64,000 nt of DNA, taken from assembly GCA_017463615.1 (NCBI GenBank), contig JAFTOU010000020.1, forward strand, positions 1-64,000. Direction: 5' to 3'. Within the stretch, counting starts at the first letter, position 1. Every line of letters begins with the position of its first letter. This DNA is from Alistipes sp. (lineage in GTDB: Bacteria; Bacteroidota; Bacteroidia; Bacteroidales; Rikenellaceae). The notes under the pieces were generated by a model, which saw nothing but the letters and a program-made list of their open reading frames with translations, was not told the origin of the DNA and did no database searches. The position numbers and the translations under genes are program-made. Shown here in pieces: positions 1 through 10,024 of the stretch.

Positions 1-300
1 CAGATGTGACACGAGCGACACAACCGAACGAACGAACAGGCGCGTGCAGACCTGTGTTGTTCGTGTTCGGTTTAGTCCGTAAGATTATATGTTGGCTTGC
101 CTTCGGCAACCCGACCCTGCTACGCCTCGGCAATGTCAGTTGCGGCATAGATGCCCAAAAACCGTCATTGAAGTCATAAGAGCAAGCTCTTGCCTTCAAT
201 TATAGGTTTTTGCACCTTCGGTGTGCAACCGCTATTGCGCTCGGCTCAATCGCAGCGTTCGGTTCGCACCCCTCAACATCATCCGCGCGGCGAATACCTT
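1..300. repeat. Gene-free region with several hairpins at the window edge
   Basis: No gene is supported here. Three self-complementary stretches are visible: about 22-75, where AACCGAAC and CTGTTCG-type arms pair around a GC-rich loop; about 155-212, with arms CAAAAACC/GGTTTTT and TTGAAG/CTTCAA around AAGAGCAAGCTCTT; and about 211-228, where GCACC-TTCG-GTGTGC forms a short tetraloop hairpin. A module-D-like GCCAATAGCC repeat follows at about 307-318. The upstream gene that these might terminate lies outside the window, so their role is unknown. Confidence 0.5.
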
Positions 301-320
301 GATAAAGCCAATAGCCAAAA

Positions 321-352
321 TTTGCAGAACGGTAAATTTTTTACTATCTTTG
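321..352 (+). promoter_or_regulatory. valS promoter, Bacteroidota type
   Basis: TTTG at 321-324, a 20-bp spacer and TATCTTTG at 345-352 match the established Bacteroides -33/-7 consensus (TTTG and TAnnTTTG). Transcription would begin roughly 7 nt further on, giving valS a leader of about 40 nt. Confidence 0.8.
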
Positions 353-397
353 CGGGTTGAACAGTTGTGATACAAAAATAACAAAACAATATAGACT

Positions 398-3025
398 ATG
401 CAGATTGCTGACAAGTACACTCCGCAGGAGATTGAACAGAAGTGGTACGACTACTGGTGTGACCACAACCTTTTCCATTCAGAGCCCGATGAGCGCGAGC
501 CGTTTACTATCGTCATTCCGCCACCAAATGTGACGGGTATGCTCCACATGGGACATATGCTCAACAATACGCTTCAGGATGTGCTGGTGCGTCGTGCGCG
601 TATGCTCGGCAAGAATGCTTGCTGGGTACCGGGTACCGACCACGCGAGTATCGCTACGGAGGCTAAGGTTGTAGCCAAGCTCAAGGCTGAGGGCATTGAC
701 AAGGCGTCGCTCACCCGCGAGCAGTTCCTCGCTCATGCGTGGGAGTGGAAGGAGAAGCACGGTGGCATTATCCTCAAGCAGCTGCGCAAGCTGGGTGCTT
801 CGTGCGACTGGGACCGCACCTGCTTTACTATGGATGAGGCTCGTACTCAGAGTGTTATCCAGGTATTCTGCGACCTGTACAACAAGGGCAAAATCTACCG
901 TGGTGTGCGTATGGTACACTGGGACCCAAGTGCAAAGACAGCCCTCTCGGACGAGGAGGTTATATACAAGGAGTCGCAGGGCAAGCTCTACTACCTGCGC
1001 TACAAGTTGGAGGGTACAGACCGCAATATCATCGTTGCTACAACCCGTCCAGAGACCATTCTGGGCGATACGGCTGTATGTCTTAACCCTAACGACCCAC
1101 GCTATGCCGATGTGCCAGAGGGTGCTCGCGTGATTGTTCCGCTTGTAGGTCGCTCTATCCCTATCATCCGCGACGAGTATGTGGATGTAGAGTTCGGTAC
1201 TGGTGCGCTGAAGGTTACCCCTGCACACGATGTAAACGACTATATGCTGGGCGAGAAGTATGGCCTTGAGACCATTGACATCTTCAACGACGACGGTACT
1301 ATCAACGACAAGGTTGGTATGTATGTGGGCGTAGACCGCTTTGAGTGCCGCAAGCAGATTGAGAAGGACCTGGAGGCTGCAGGCCTTATGGAGAAGACCG
1401 AGGCGTATACCAACAATGTCGGCTACTCCGAGCGTACGGGCGTGGCTATTGAGCCAAAGCTCTCTATGCAGTGGTTTATGTCTATGTCGGAGATTGCGAA
1501 GCCTGCAACTAAGGCCGTGCTGGAGGATATCATCCGCTTTGTGCCTGAGAAGTATAAGAACACCTACCGCCACTGGATGGAGAACATCAAGGACTGGTGT
1601 ATCAGCCGTCAGCTCTGGTGGGGTCAGCGCATCCCTGCCTACTACCTGCCAAAGGGTGGTTATGTGGTAGCACCTACGGCCGAGGAGGCACTCGTGCTCG
1701 CACAGCAGAAGAGTGGCGACAGCTCGCTCACCCTTGCCGACCTTCGTCAGGATGAGGATGTGCTGGATACTTGGTTCAGCTCTTGGCTCTGGCCTATCTC
1801 TGTCTTTGACGGTATCCGCAACCCTGATAACGAGCAGATTAAGTACTACTATCCAACCAACGACCTGGTTACTGGTCCGGATATCATCTTCTTCTGGGTT
1901 GCTCGTATGATTATGGCGGGCTATGAGTACCGCGGTCAGATGCCGTTCCGCAATGTATACTTTACAGGTATCGTGCGCGATAAGATTGGTCGTAAGATGT
2001 CTAAGCAGCTGGGTAACTCTCCAGACCCACTGGACCTTATTGCTCAGTATGGTGCTGACGGTGTCCGCGTGGCTATGATGCTCTGCTCAAGCGCTGGTAA
2101 CGACCTGATGTTTGACGATGCACTCTGCGAGCAGGGTCGTAACTTCGGCAATAAGATTTGGAACGCCTACCGCCTCATCAATGGCTGGAGCGTGGACGAG
2201 TCTTTGGCTCAGAGCGAGAATAACGCTGCCGCTGTGGCTTGGTTTACTGCAAAGCTCAACGCTGCCCTGGTGGAGATTGAGGATAACTTCCGCAACTACC
2301 GTATCTCTGAGGCGCTTATGGTCGCTTATAAGCTCTTCTGGGACGACTTCAGCGGCTGGTACCTTGAGATTGTTAAGCCTGCTTATGGCCAGCCTGCAGA
2401 TAGCACCACTATCGCTCAGACTAAGAACTTCTTTGAGCAGCTGATGCTTGTCCTGCATCCATTTATGCCATTCGTCACCGAGGAGATTTGGCAGGATTTG
2501 GCACCTCGCGCCGAGGGTGAGTCTATTATGGTTAGCCCAATGCCAAAGGCTGGCGATGTAGACCAGTCGCTGCTCGCTCGCTTCGCCCTGCTGCAGGAGG
2601 CTGTCTCTGCTATCCGTAATGTCCGCAAGCAGAAGAATATGCCTCAGAAGGAGGCCGTAGAGCTCAAGGTTGTCGTAGACGAGAACTACCCACGCGAGTT
2701 TGAGGCTGTGCTTGTCAAGATGGGTAACCTCTCCGCCGTAACCCCTGTTACCGAGAAGAACCCTACCGACGCAGGCTTCATCGTCAAGACCACCCAGTAC
2801 TTCATCCCTATGGGCGATAATGTCAATGTTGAGGAGGAGATCGCTAAGCTCCAGAAGGACCTGGCATACTACGAGGGCTTCCTCGCCTCCGTTATGAAGA
2901 AACTCTCTAACGAGCGCTTTGTAAACTCTGCCCCAGCGCAAGTCGTTGCCAACGAGCGAGCTAAGCAGTCCGACGCAGAGGCTAAGATTGCCGCGATTAG
3001 AGAGCAACTCGCAGCTTTAGCTTAG
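398..3025 (+). CDS. valS: Valine--tRNA ligase (ValRS)
   Basis: Charges tRNA-Val with valine in the cytosol. It is a class I synthetase of 875 residues, the usual bacterial length. The HIGH-type motif is HMGH at residues 50-53, after PPPNVTG. The KMSKS-type loop is K-M-S-K-Q near residues 533-537, with the last position changed. The CP1 editing domain lies between them ([13 protein letters not shown]), and a charged C-terminal helix (about 815-875) fits the ValRS coiled coil. It has its own promoter and is monocistronic. The TAG stop is followed at once by a hairpin element that ends in a terminator-like stem and faces the convergent GDPD operon. Confidence 0.98.
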   Translation: MQIADKYTPQEIEQKWYDYWCDHNLFHSEPDEREPFTIVIPPPNVTGMLHMGHMLNNTLQDVLVRRARMLGKNACWVPGTDHASIATEAKVVAKLKAEGIDKASLTREQFLAHAWEWKEKHGGIILKQLRKLGASCDWDRTCFTMDEARTQSVIQVFCDLYNKGKIYRGVRMVHWDPSAKTALSDEEVIYKESQGKLYYLRYKLEGTDRNIIVATTRPETILGDTAVCLNPNDPRYADVPEGARVIVPLVGRSIPIIRDEYVDVEFGTGALKVTPAHDVNDYMLGEKYGLETIDIFNDDGTINDKVGMYVGVDRFECRKQIEKDLEAAGLMEKTEAYTNNVGYSERTGVAIEPKLSMQWFMSMSEIAKPATKAVLEDIIRFVPEKYKNTYRHWMENIKDWCISRQLWWGQRIPAYYLPKGGYVVAPTAEEALVLAQQKSGDSSLTLADLRQDEDVLDTWFSSWLWPISVFDGIRNPDNEQIKYYYPTNDLVTGPDIIFFWVARMIMAGYEYRGQMPFRNVYFTGIVRDKIGRKMSKQLGNSPDPLDLIAQYGADGVRVAMMLCSSAGNDLMFDDALCEQGRNFGNKIWNAYRLINGWSVDESLAQSENNAAAVAWFTAKLNAALVEIEDNFRNYRISEALMVAYKLFWDDFSGWYLEIVKPAYGQPADSTTIAQTKNFFEQLMLVLHPFMPFVTEEIWQDLAPRAEGESIMVSPMPKAGDVDQSLLARFALLQEAVSAIRNVRKQKNMPQKEAVELKVVVDENYPREFEAVLVKMGNLSAVTPVTEKNPTDAGFIVKTTQYFIPMGDNVNVEEEIAKLQKDLAYYEGFLASVMKKLSNERFVNSAPAQVVANERAKQSDAEAKIAAIREQLAALA

Positions 3026-3148
3026 TTTTCCATTTTATGCGGTATTTCCTGCCGCTAACATATAAAATCAACAAAGGGCAGTACGCATCAGTACAGCCCT
3101 TTGTTGTTTTATATGCCGAGCGTTGTAAATCCACACCTAAAATGAAAA
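3026..3148 (+). repeat. Module A element, copy 1 (nested hairpin, terminator-like)
   Basis: Begins on the base after the valS stop. Outer arms TTTTCCATTTTA (3026-3037) and TAAAATGAAAA (3138-3148) pair with one bulge. The inner stem CAACAAAGGGC (3069-3079)/GCCCTTTGTTG (3096-3106) is followed by TTTTAT and looks like an intrinsic terminator. The tip is GTAC-GCATCA-GTAC (3081-3094). The flanking boxes GCCGCTAAC (3051-3059) and GCCGAGCGTTGTA (3115-3127) recur in the other copies. This copy has no module B after it. Confidence 0.8.
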
Positions 3149-3187
3149 ACTGGAGGGTACTTGTTGTACTCTTCTGGCAACAAAAAA

Positions 3188-3246
3188 GCTAATAGCCAAT
3201 AGCCAAACGGCTAATGGTAAAAAAGGAGAGTTGCTCTCCTTTTTTA
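3188..3246 (-). terminator. Terminator of the trpS-GDPD operon, preceded by module D repeat
   Basis: AAAAAAGGAGAG (3219-3230) and CTCTCCTTTTT (3234-3244) form a hairpin with A and T tracts on both sides, so it could stop transcription from either strand. It overlaps the GDPD stop codon (3244-3246). On its far side, 3188-3217 holds GCTAATAGCC/GGCTAATGG repeats (module D). Confidence 0.75.
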
Positions 3247-4068
3247 TCTTCTTCCCTTAGCCTTCGTCTTTGCCTGATGCTTCCCGCCCTTTAGGCTCTT
3301 GAGGTAGGCGCCGATTTTGTCGGGGTGGTCGCTGGAGATATAGTCAATCTTATGTTTAACGGCCCAGTCTACAAGCTCTGGGTGGTTGATTATCCACAGC
3401 GTGGTCTCAATGCCCTTGGCGCGGCACTGCTCAACCAGCTCTGGGCGGTTCATAAAGACATACATGCTGTACGACATACCCGAAATATTGTCTGCAGCCA
3501 ACTTCTCAGCATCTACATCTGTAGAGAGCGAGCTATTGAGGTAGAGCACAGGGCGACCAGGCGCAAGGCGTACGCACTCCTTACAAGTGTGGTAGCTGAA
3601 GGATGTAAACTCCATCTGCTCCATCATCCCCAGCTCGTTAATCATCGCCACAAGGCGCTCAACGACCTTGGTCTCAATCTCTGGCGTAGCGTGCTTCTTA
3701 ATCTCCACAATCTGCTTGAGATTTGGGCACTTCTTAGCCTCCACAAGCCACTCGCGTAGCGTAGGTACCTTGTTGCCATTCGGCAGGGTAACCTTCTGAA
3801 TTTGCTCCCAAGTATCCTTCTGCGCATCCAACTGAGTACCCAGAATCTTAGAGCCGTGTGCCACGATAAGCTCGTCGTCTGCTGTGAGGTTGATGTCAAA
3901 CTCAACGCCATAGAGACCCTCCAACTTCTGCGCGTTGTTCAGTGCGGTGATGGTGTTCTCATCCGCCCCTGCAGTCTTGTAGAAGCCTCGGTGCGCAACA
4001 AGTTTAGGCTGTGCCATTGCCACGATGCTCATCGCCACAGCAATAAGTGTAATAATACTCCTTTTCAT
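3244..4068 (-). CDS. Secreted glycerophosphodiester phosphodiesterase family protein
   Basis: Expected to hydrolyse glycerophosphodiesters to glycerol-3-phosphate and an alcohol, outside the cytoplasm. Residues 1-19 form a signal peptide with an AMA-Q cleavage site, and the GDPD TIM-barrel signature follows: H26-R27-G28, E37-N38, then V-E56-F-D58, with GSKI and VEIKKH further on. At 274 residues it is normal for a single-domain family member. The C-terminus is a basic tail (KTKAKGRR). It is the last gene of the trpS operon, 16 bp after rnhA. The substrate cannot be told from sequence. Confidence 0.9.
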   Translation of the reverse strand: MKRSIITLIAVAMSIVAMAQPKLVAHRGFYKTAGADENTITALNNAQKLEGLYGVEFDINLTADDELIVAHGSKILGTQLDAQKDTWEQIQKVTLPNGNKVPTLREWLVEAKKCPNLKQIVEIKKHATPEIETKVVERLVAMINELGMMEQMEFTSFSYHTCKECVRLAPGRPVLYLNSSLSTDVDAEKLAADNISGMSYSMYVFMNRPELVEQCRAKGIETTLWIINHPELVDWAVKHKIDYISSDHPDKIGAYLKSLKGGKHQAKTKAKGRR

Positions 4069-4084
4069 ATATCAGTTTTTTAGG

Positions 4085-4546
4085 TTATTCAGGTTGATAC
4101 CCGCTGTCCTCCAGCAGGTTAGCTCCATTTGCAGCAGCTACGGCAAGCGCATCGCAGCGGTTGTTCTCCACCGTCTCGGCGTGACCCTTGACCCACACAA
4201 AGCGGACATTGTGACGGCGGTAGATATTGAGGAATCGCGTCCATAGGTCGGGGTTCTTCTTGCCGCTAAAGCCCTTGCGTGCCCAGCCGAATACCCAGCC
4301 CTTGCTCACCGCATCAACCACATACTTTGAGTCGGAGTATATCGTCACATCCGACCCCTCAAACTTCAGCGCCTCCAGAGCCACACATACTGCCATCAGC
4401 TCCATGCGGTTATTTGTCGTCAGGCGAAATCCTGCCGAGAGCTCCTTGCGATGTGGACCACTTATAAGCACCACGCCATAGCCTCCCGCCCCGGGGTTGC
4501 CGAGCGACGAGCCGTCTGTATATATTGTAATTACGGGTGCTGCCAT
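4085..4546 (-). CDS. rnhA: Ribonuclease HI
   Basis: Cleaves the RNA strand of RNA:DNA hybrids, for example R-loops and Okazaki primers. All four catalytic carboxylates are visible: D11 (YTDGSSLGNPGAGG), E49 (NNRMEL), D72 (YSDSKYV) and D132 (NNRCDALA), plus the handle-region motif WVKGHAE. At 153 residues it is the same size as the E. coli enzyme. Its ATG overlaps the stop of the upstream HAD gene by one base (TAATG), which suggests translational coupling. Confidence 0.97.
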   Translation of the reverse strand: MAAPVITIYTDGSSLGNPGAGGYGVVLISGPHRKELSAGFRLTTNNRMELMAVCVALEALKFEGSDVTIYSDSKYVVDAVSKGWVFGWARKGFSGKKNPDLWTRFLNIYRRHNVRFVWVKGHAETVENNRCDALAVAAANGANLLEDSGYQPE

Positions 4547-5196
4547 TATCCGAGTACTATCTTCTCCAACTCCCTGAAGTCGTTTATCACCCAGTCTGCA
4601 CCGCCGTCAAAGAGCGTCTGGCTGTTGTGCGAGCCGTATGTCACTCCGCAGCAGCGACAGCCCGCATTACGACCCATACCCATATCAAATGTAGAGTCAC
4701 CCACAACTATAGACTCCTCCGCCGTACACCCTGCACGACGCATAGCCTCCAACGCAATATCTGGCGCAGGCTTTCCATTCTCCACATCGTTCAGGCAGAC
4801 CGTAGTAAAGAGATACTCCGCCATACCCAATCGCTTTGCGGCATACTCTATAATAGGTGTTACATTGTTTGTGGCAATAGCGAGCTTGATACCCTTTGCG
4901 TGCAGGTTCTTCATTGTCTCCAACACACCGTCAAAGAGGGTAATCATATCCAGACCCTCCGAGATGTAGGTGTCGCGATACTTCTGCGAAAGTCGCTCTA
5001 TCAGTTCCTCGTCATCGCTGCCGGTAAGGAAGCGAAACGCCTCCTCAGTCGTAAAGCCCGTGTTGCGCGCAAGTAGCTCTCGGTCAATGGTATAGCCCTC
5101 TGTTAGTGCGACCTTCTCGGCACAGCAGATGATGCTCGGGGTGGTATTTGCCGTAGTGCCGTCAAAGTCAAGCATTACGAATTTGATGTTGCTCAT
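4546..5196 (-). CDS. HAD-superfamily phosphatase, phosphoglycolate phosphatase-like
   Basis: A 216-residue HAD hydrolase of the PGP/beta-phosphoglucomutase type. Motif I is LDFDGTTAN, with nucleophile D10 and acid/base D12. The helical cap follows, motif II is IATNN, motif III is the Lys of GKPAPD, and motif IV is GDSTFD near 166-171. The family removes phosphate from small phosphorylated metabolites. The substrate cannot be assigned, and 2-phosphoglycolate is only one option. It is encoded 3 bp after the ClC gene and overlaps rnhA by one base. Confidence 0.88.
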   Translation of the reverse strand: MSNIKFVMLDFDGTTANTTPSIICCAEKVALTEGYTIDRELLARNTGFTTEEAFRFLTGSDDEELIERLSQKYRDTYISEGLDMITLFDGVLETMKNLHAKGIKLAIATNNVTPIIEYAAKRLGMAEYLFTTVCLNDVENGKPAPDIALEAMRRAGCTAEESIVVGDSTFDMGMGRNAGCRCCGVTYGSHNSQTLFDGGADWVINDFRELEKIVLG

Positions 5197-5199
5197 AAT

Positions 5200-7011
5200 C
5201 TATTGTGATATGGTTACAAGTTTCTCGCGGTAGGCGTTCAGTATTCGTGACTTGGAGATAAAGCCCTTGTATCTATTCTCCTTGTCCACCACTGGAAGCA
5301 TCCAGGTGTGGTTCTGCTCAAAGCGTGGCAGCACCTCCTGAATCTGCTCCTTCTCCAGAATCTTATCTGGTGGCTGAATCATATATGATGTTATCGGACG
5401 GCCCCATCTCTCGTGCTTGAACATATCCTCACGCAGGTCGTCCAGCTGAACTACGCCAAGCAGATGGCCGAAGTTGTCAATTACAGGGAATATATTTCTG
5501 CGCGAGGAGGAGATAATGGTCACTACATCCCCCAGCGTAGCACTCTCGCGTAGACGGACAAAGTCGCTCTCCATCAAATCCTCCAGCTTGAGGAACACCA
5601 GCACCGACTGGTCCTTGTCGTGCGTCAGCAGCTCGCCCTTAGCCCTCAGTCGCTTGGTGTATATAGAGTCTGGGTCAAGGTAGTAACCCACAGCAAAGGC
5701 TATGCAGGCAACAATCATCAGCGGGATGAATAACCCATAGCCGTTAGAGAGCTCGGCAATGAGGAATATAGATGTCAGCGGCGCATTCATCACTCCCGCC
5801 ATAACACCCGCCATACCCACAAGGGTAAATGTGGCTATAGAGATGTTCCAGCCGAAGCATAGCTGGCAGAATAGCGCCAATGAAGCACCCGTAAATGCAC
5901 CTACAAAGAGCGAAGGGGCAAATGTACCTCCCACACCTCCCGAGGCGTTTGTCGTAGCCGTGGCAATCACCTTGAAGAACATCGTGGCAATGACATATAT
6001 CAGCACCACCCAGTCAATATCCTTGAAGGAGTAGAATAGAGAGTTCTCAAATATCGTCTGCTTATCGCCGTGCATCAGCGACACGAAGGCCTCATAACCC
6101 TCGCCGTAGAGCGGTGGAAAGAGGAATATCAGCAGACCGAGCACCGTACCGCCCACTATCCACTTGCGATACTGACTCTTCAGAGCACCTATGCGCTTGC
6201 CGATAATGGCATTTGCGCTGGTGAAGTAGTAGGACATCGCACCACAGATAACGCCCAGCAGTATAAATAACGGTATCTGCTTAATCTGGAAAGCATCTGC
6301 AGGGGATAGCGTAACCGATATTATCGGGTCCCAACCGCGTAGCACAATGGCTATGGTTGTCGCTGTAATAGATGATATCAGCAGCGGAATAACACTCGCC
6401 GAGGTGATGTCGAGCATCAAAATCTCCAACACAAAGACCACGCCCGTAATCGGCGCTTTGAAGATAGATGCCACCGCAGCACCCGCACCGCAGCAGAGCA
6501 GAAGGGTGATGTTGCGGTAGTTGAGCTTCGCTAACTTGCCGACATTGGAGCCTATCGCCGCACCTGTAAGCACAATCGGCGCCTCAGGACCCACAGAGCC
6601 ACCAAAGCCTATGGTCGTAGCACCACCTACAATAGATGTCCAGCAGTTATGCCCCGCAATGCGTGAGCCACGCGAGGACATGGCATAGAGCACTCGCGTA
6701 ACGCCCTCGGAGATGTTGTCCCTTACGATATACTTGACAAAGAGGGTCGCCAGTACAATACCTATACCCGGATAGATAAGGTAGAGCACATGGAATGTAT
6801 CCACATCAAACCAGTTCACCAGACAGTTCTTGATAAAGTGTAGCAACACCTCAAAGAGGTATGTACCCAGTCCGGCAAGCGCACCAACAAGAATAGCCAG
6901 TATGGCGAGTACCTGTCGCTCGCTCAGCCGCTTTGTCAGGCGCAGAAACCACTTGTAGATCTTCTCTCTACCCGCAGGTTTGATATATTTGGACTCCTCA
7001 ATAATCTCCAT
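5200..7011 (-). CDS. ClC-family chloride channel/transporter with C-terminal CBS pair
   Basis: Membrane anion channel or H+/Cl- antiporter of 603 residues. About 420 residues form the multi-helix ClC core, followed by two CBS domains (about 455-510 and 525-590) ending in SKSRILNAYREKL. GGTFAPSLFVGA matches the GxFxP signature. At the gating-glutamate site (GREGP in E. coli ClC) the sequence is G138-S-V140-G-P, so the external gating glutamate is replaced by valine. I chose the ATG at 7009-7011 because it lies 10 bp after the trpS stop. An upstream in-frame start at 7062 would overlap trpS by 41 bp. Confidence 0.93.
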   Translation of the reverse strand: MEIIEESKYIKPAGREKIYKWFLRLTKRLSERQVLAILAILVGALAGLGTYLFEVLLHFIKNCLVNWFDVDTFHVLYLIYPGIGIVLATLFVKYIVRDNISEGVTRVLYAMSSRGSRIAGHNCWTSIVGGATTIGFGGSVGPEAPIVLTGAAIGSNVGKLAKLNYRNITLLLCCGAGAAVASIFKAPITGVVFVLEILMLDITSASVIPLLISSITATTIAIVLRGWDPIISVTLSPADAFQIKQIPLFILLGVICGAMSYYFTSANAIIGKRIGALKSQYRKWIVGGTVLGLLIFLFPPLYGEGYEAFVSLMHGDKQTIFENSLFYSFKDIDWVVLIYVIATMFFKVIATATTNASGGVGGTFAPSLFVGAFTGASLALFCQLCFGWNISIATFTLVGMAGVMAGVMNAPLTSIFLIAELSNGYGLFIPLMIVACIAFAVGYYLDPDSIYTKRLRAKGELLTHDKDQSVLVFLKLEDLMESDFVRLRESATLGDVVTIISSSRRNIFPVIDNFGHLLGVVQLDDLREDMFKHERWGRPITSYMIQPPDKILEKEQIQEVLPRFEQNHTWMLPVVDKENRYKGFISKSRILNAYREKLVTISQ

Positions 7012-7021
7012 TGAAGCTCTG

Positions 7022-8161
<1,140 letters not shown>

Positions 8162-8183
8162 TTATATAATTCGTATTAAAAGA

Positions 8184-8191
8184 CAAAAATA
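8184..8191 (-). promoter_or_regulatory. -7 box of trpS promoter
   Basis: On the minus strand this reads TATTTTTG, matching TAnnTTTG, 35 bp before the trpS start. No convincing -33 box is visible at the right distance. Confidence 0.55.
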
Positions 8192-8212
8192 TAAAAAAAT
8201 ACGAAGAAAGTA

Positions 8213-8241
8213 TTGTCTTATAACTTTTTTTTATAACTTTG
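8213..8241 (+). promoter_or_regulatory. oxyR promoter
   Basis: TTG at 8213-8215, an 18-bp spacer and TAACTTTG at 8234-8241 match the Bacteroidota consensus. The site lies back-to-back with the trpS -7 box. OxyR family members often regulate themselves from such divergent gaps, but no operator was identified here. Confidence 0.65.
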
Positions 8242-8286
8242 CGTAATAATTAAGGGTATACTAATTAACTGAACACACCTTGCGCT

Positions 8287-9174
8287 ATGACAATCATTCA
8301 ACTTGAGTACCTTCTTGCCGTTGCAAACTTCGGTAGCTTCTCTGTTGCTGCCGACCACTGTTTCGTCACCCAACCCTCTCTCAGTATGCAGATTAAGGCG
8401 TTGGAGAGCGAGTTGGGCGTGATGCTCCTTGACCGTTCAAAGAAGCCCGTAGTACCCACCGAGGCGGGCGAGGTAGTGCTTGAGCAGGCACGCGAGGCCC
8501 TGCGCGAGTATAACTCTATCAAGGAGGTTGTCCAGCAGTTCAAGGGCGAGATTGCGGGTAAGATTCGCCTCGGCGTTATCCCTACCATCGCGCCATACCT
8601 GCTCCATAAGTTTATCCCCGAGTTCGTCTCTCGCTACCCGAAGGCAGAGCTTGAGATTCGCGAGATGCACACCGAGCAGCTCGTGGAGCAGATGAACCAC
8701 GACCGTATAGATGTTGCCCTTGTTGCAGGTGGCACTTGCGGCGACGAGTTTACCGAGTACGACCTCTTTGACGACCGATTCTACGCCTATGTCTCGCCGT
8801 CAAACTCGCTCTATAAGAAGAGTAATATCCAGATTTCGGATATAGATATGCGCGAGCTGGTACTCCTCAGCCGCGGAAACTGTATGCGTGACCAGGTTTT
8901 GGAGCTTTGCCAGGCACATAAGGCTTCGCAGTCGCGCTACTATTTTGAGTCGGGCTCGCTTGATACCCTTATGCGTATCGTGGACTGCACCAATAGCATC
9001 ACCATCATCCCCGAGATGGCCATTGAGTATATCGGCAAGGAGCACACCCGCCAAATCAAGTCCCTCATCAAAGGCGCCTACTCCCGCAAAATCTCCCTCG
9101 CCGTCCGCCGCACCTATGTCAAGCATTCTATCGTGGATGCTCTCCAAAAGACCATTCTTGACTGCACCAAGTGA
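8287..9174 (+). CDS. oxyR: LysR-family peroxide sensor OxyR
   Basis: Redox-responsive activator of peroxide defence genes. The N-terminal winged HTH (about 1-60) is QLEYLLAVANFGSF...TQPSLSMQIKALE, and the LysR substrate-binding domain follows. The two redox cysteines are C199 and C208 in GNCMRDQVLELC. They fall at the same residue numbers as the disulfide-forming pair of E. coli OxyR, which separates this protein from other LysR regulators. At 295 residues it has normal length. It is monocistronic, and its TGA is followed directly by a module A element. Confidence 0.93.
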   Translation: MTIIQLEYLLAVANFGSFSVAADHCFVTQPSLSMQIKALESELGVMLLDRSKKPVVPTEAGEVVLEQAREALREYNSIKEVVQQFKGEIAGKIRLGVIPTIAPYLLHKFIPEFVSRYPKAELEIREMHTEQLVEQMNHDRIDVALVAGGTCGDEFTEYDLFDDRFYAYVSPSNSLYKKSNIQISDIDMRELVLLSRGNCMRDQVLELCQAHKASQSRYYFESGSLDTLMRIVDCTNSITIIPEMAIEYIGKEHTRQIKSLIKGAYSRKISLAVRRTYVKHSIVDALQKTILDCTK

Positions 9175-9302
9175 TTTTCGCGTGATAAGGCGGATACCTA
9201 CTTCCGCTAACAAAAAGTACCCGCAATGGGCAGTACGCTTTAGTACAGCCCATCGCGGGTATTTTTGCCGAGCGTTGTATCTACCGCCTTCTGACGCGAA
9301 AA
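9175..9302 (+). repeat. Module A element, copy 2
   Basis: Starts on the base after the oxyR stop. Outer arms TTTTCGCGT (9175-9183) and ACGCGAAAA (9294-9302) pair perfectly. A second stem pairs GGCGG with CCGCC. The inner terminator-like stem TACCCGC-AATGGGC/GCCCATCGCGGGTA ends in ATTTTT, and its tip is GTAC-GCTTTA-GTAC (9233-9246). The conserved boxes TTCCGCTAAC and GCCGAGCGTTGTA flank the inner stem. Confidence 0.85.
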
Positions 9303-9335
9303 TGGTGCAGAAAATGAGCGGAGGTGCAAGCCGCA

Positions 9336-9460
9336 GCGATATATTAAAGATTATTAAGGGTTATTAAGGACTATTAAGGGTGGCGCAAATGTACTGCGTC
9401 GCGTCGCGGAACGCGACCATTAGTAACTCTTAATACCCTTTAATGACCCTTAAAAAAAAA
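9336..9460 (+). repeat. Module B palindrome, copy next to oxyR
   Basis: Opens with GCGATATATT, then about four ATTAAGGG-type repeats at 10-bp spacing (about 9343-9381). A perfect hairpin follows, GTCGCG-GAA-CGCGAC (9403-9417), and then the reverse-complement arm of CCCTTAAT repeats (about 9424-9452). The whole is an imperfect inverted repeat of about 110 bp with no open reading frame of note. Confidence 0.75.
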
Positions 9461-9476
9461 TCCTCTAAAAAGCTAA

Positions 9477-9575
9477 CCGACGCTGCGGAGCGAGAGCAGA
9501 GGCTGCTTGCAGACTATGCCGAGCCGCGAGGAGGAAGGGTCGCCGCAGGCGAGCCAATGGCTAATAGCCAATGTC
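9477..9575 (+). repeat. Modules C and D after oxyR composite
   Basis: A GC-rich block runs from CCGACGCTGCGGAGCGAG to the GAGGAGGAAGGGTCG region, followed by GCCAATGGCTAATAGCCAA (module D). It matches 34602-34688 closely and a reversed copy at 17147-17210. It abuts the end of tsaE, so the whole 9175-9575 gap is repeat sequence. Confidence 0.7.
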
Positions 9576-9989
9576 CTACTCAAATATAAACCGTCTGGAG
9601 TTTTCGCTCAGGATCTCTATGCGCACGACCATCGTGTCGTCGGGCAGGAGCGGCTCTACCTTCTCGGGCCACTCAACAAGGCAGAGGTCGCCAGAATAGA
9701 AGTACTCCTCGTAGCCCATATCAAATGCCTCGGCGATGGAGTTAATGCGGTAGAAGTCAAAGTGATAGACCGCCTCGCGGGAGGCTGTATAGTATTGATT
9801 TACAAGGGCAAAGGTTGGGCTTGTGACGGTATCTGACGAGCCTGTGCGCTCCATAATTGCGCTGATAAGCGTAGTTTTTCCTGCGCCCATAGGTGCAAAA
9901 AAGGCAACCACATTGCGACCATTGAGTGACTCCAACACCGCATCTGCAACCTTACTGAGCTCGCTAAGTGAATCTATAACTATCTCCAT
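9576..9989 (-). CDS. tsaE: tRNA threonylcarbamoyladenosine biosynthesis ATPase TsaE
   Basis: ATPase partner of TsaB/TsaD in making t6A37 on ANN-decoding tRNAs. The Walker A is APMGAGKTT (residues 32-40), and TSPTFALVNQY is a strong TsaE signature. FYRINSIAEA and CLVEWPEK follow. At 137 residues it has family length. It lies 35 bp after the HAD gene and also has its own -7 box in that gap. It converges on oxyR across repeat DNA. Confidence 0.95.
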   Translation of the reverse strand: MEIVIDSLSELSKVADAVLESLNGRNVVAFFAPMGAGKTTLISAIMERTGSSDTVTSPTFALVNQYYTASREAVYHFDFYRINSIAEAFDMGYEEYFYSGDLCLVEWPEKVEPLLPDDTMVVRIEILSENSRRFIFE

Positions 9990-10005
9990 CGTTGAATTGT
10001 TTTTA

Positions 10006-10013
10006 CAAAGGTA
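10006..10013 (-). promoter_or_regulatory. Possible -7 box upstream of tsaE
   Basis: Reads TACCTTTG on the minus strand, 16 bp before the tsaE ATG. No clear -33 box is present. It would allow tsaE to be transcribed apart from the upstream M23 operon. Confidence 0.45.
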
Positions 10014-10024
10014 GTAAACATCGT

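Noticed and set aside
479..3007. Long open frames antisense to valS (364 and 306 codons)
   Set aside because: They mirror the codon bias of valS on the opposite strand, have no recognisable domains, and valS is certain.
9175..9302. Module A as an integron attC site
   Set aside because: The CTAAC and GTTG boxes hint at attC core sites, but they do not fit RYYYAAC/GTTRRRY, the copies stand singly behind housekeeping genes, and no integrase or cassette array is present.
9343..9381. Tandem ATTAAGGG units as a CRISPR array
   Set aside because: Units are about 10 bp with no spacers of 25-40 bp and no cas genes nearby.
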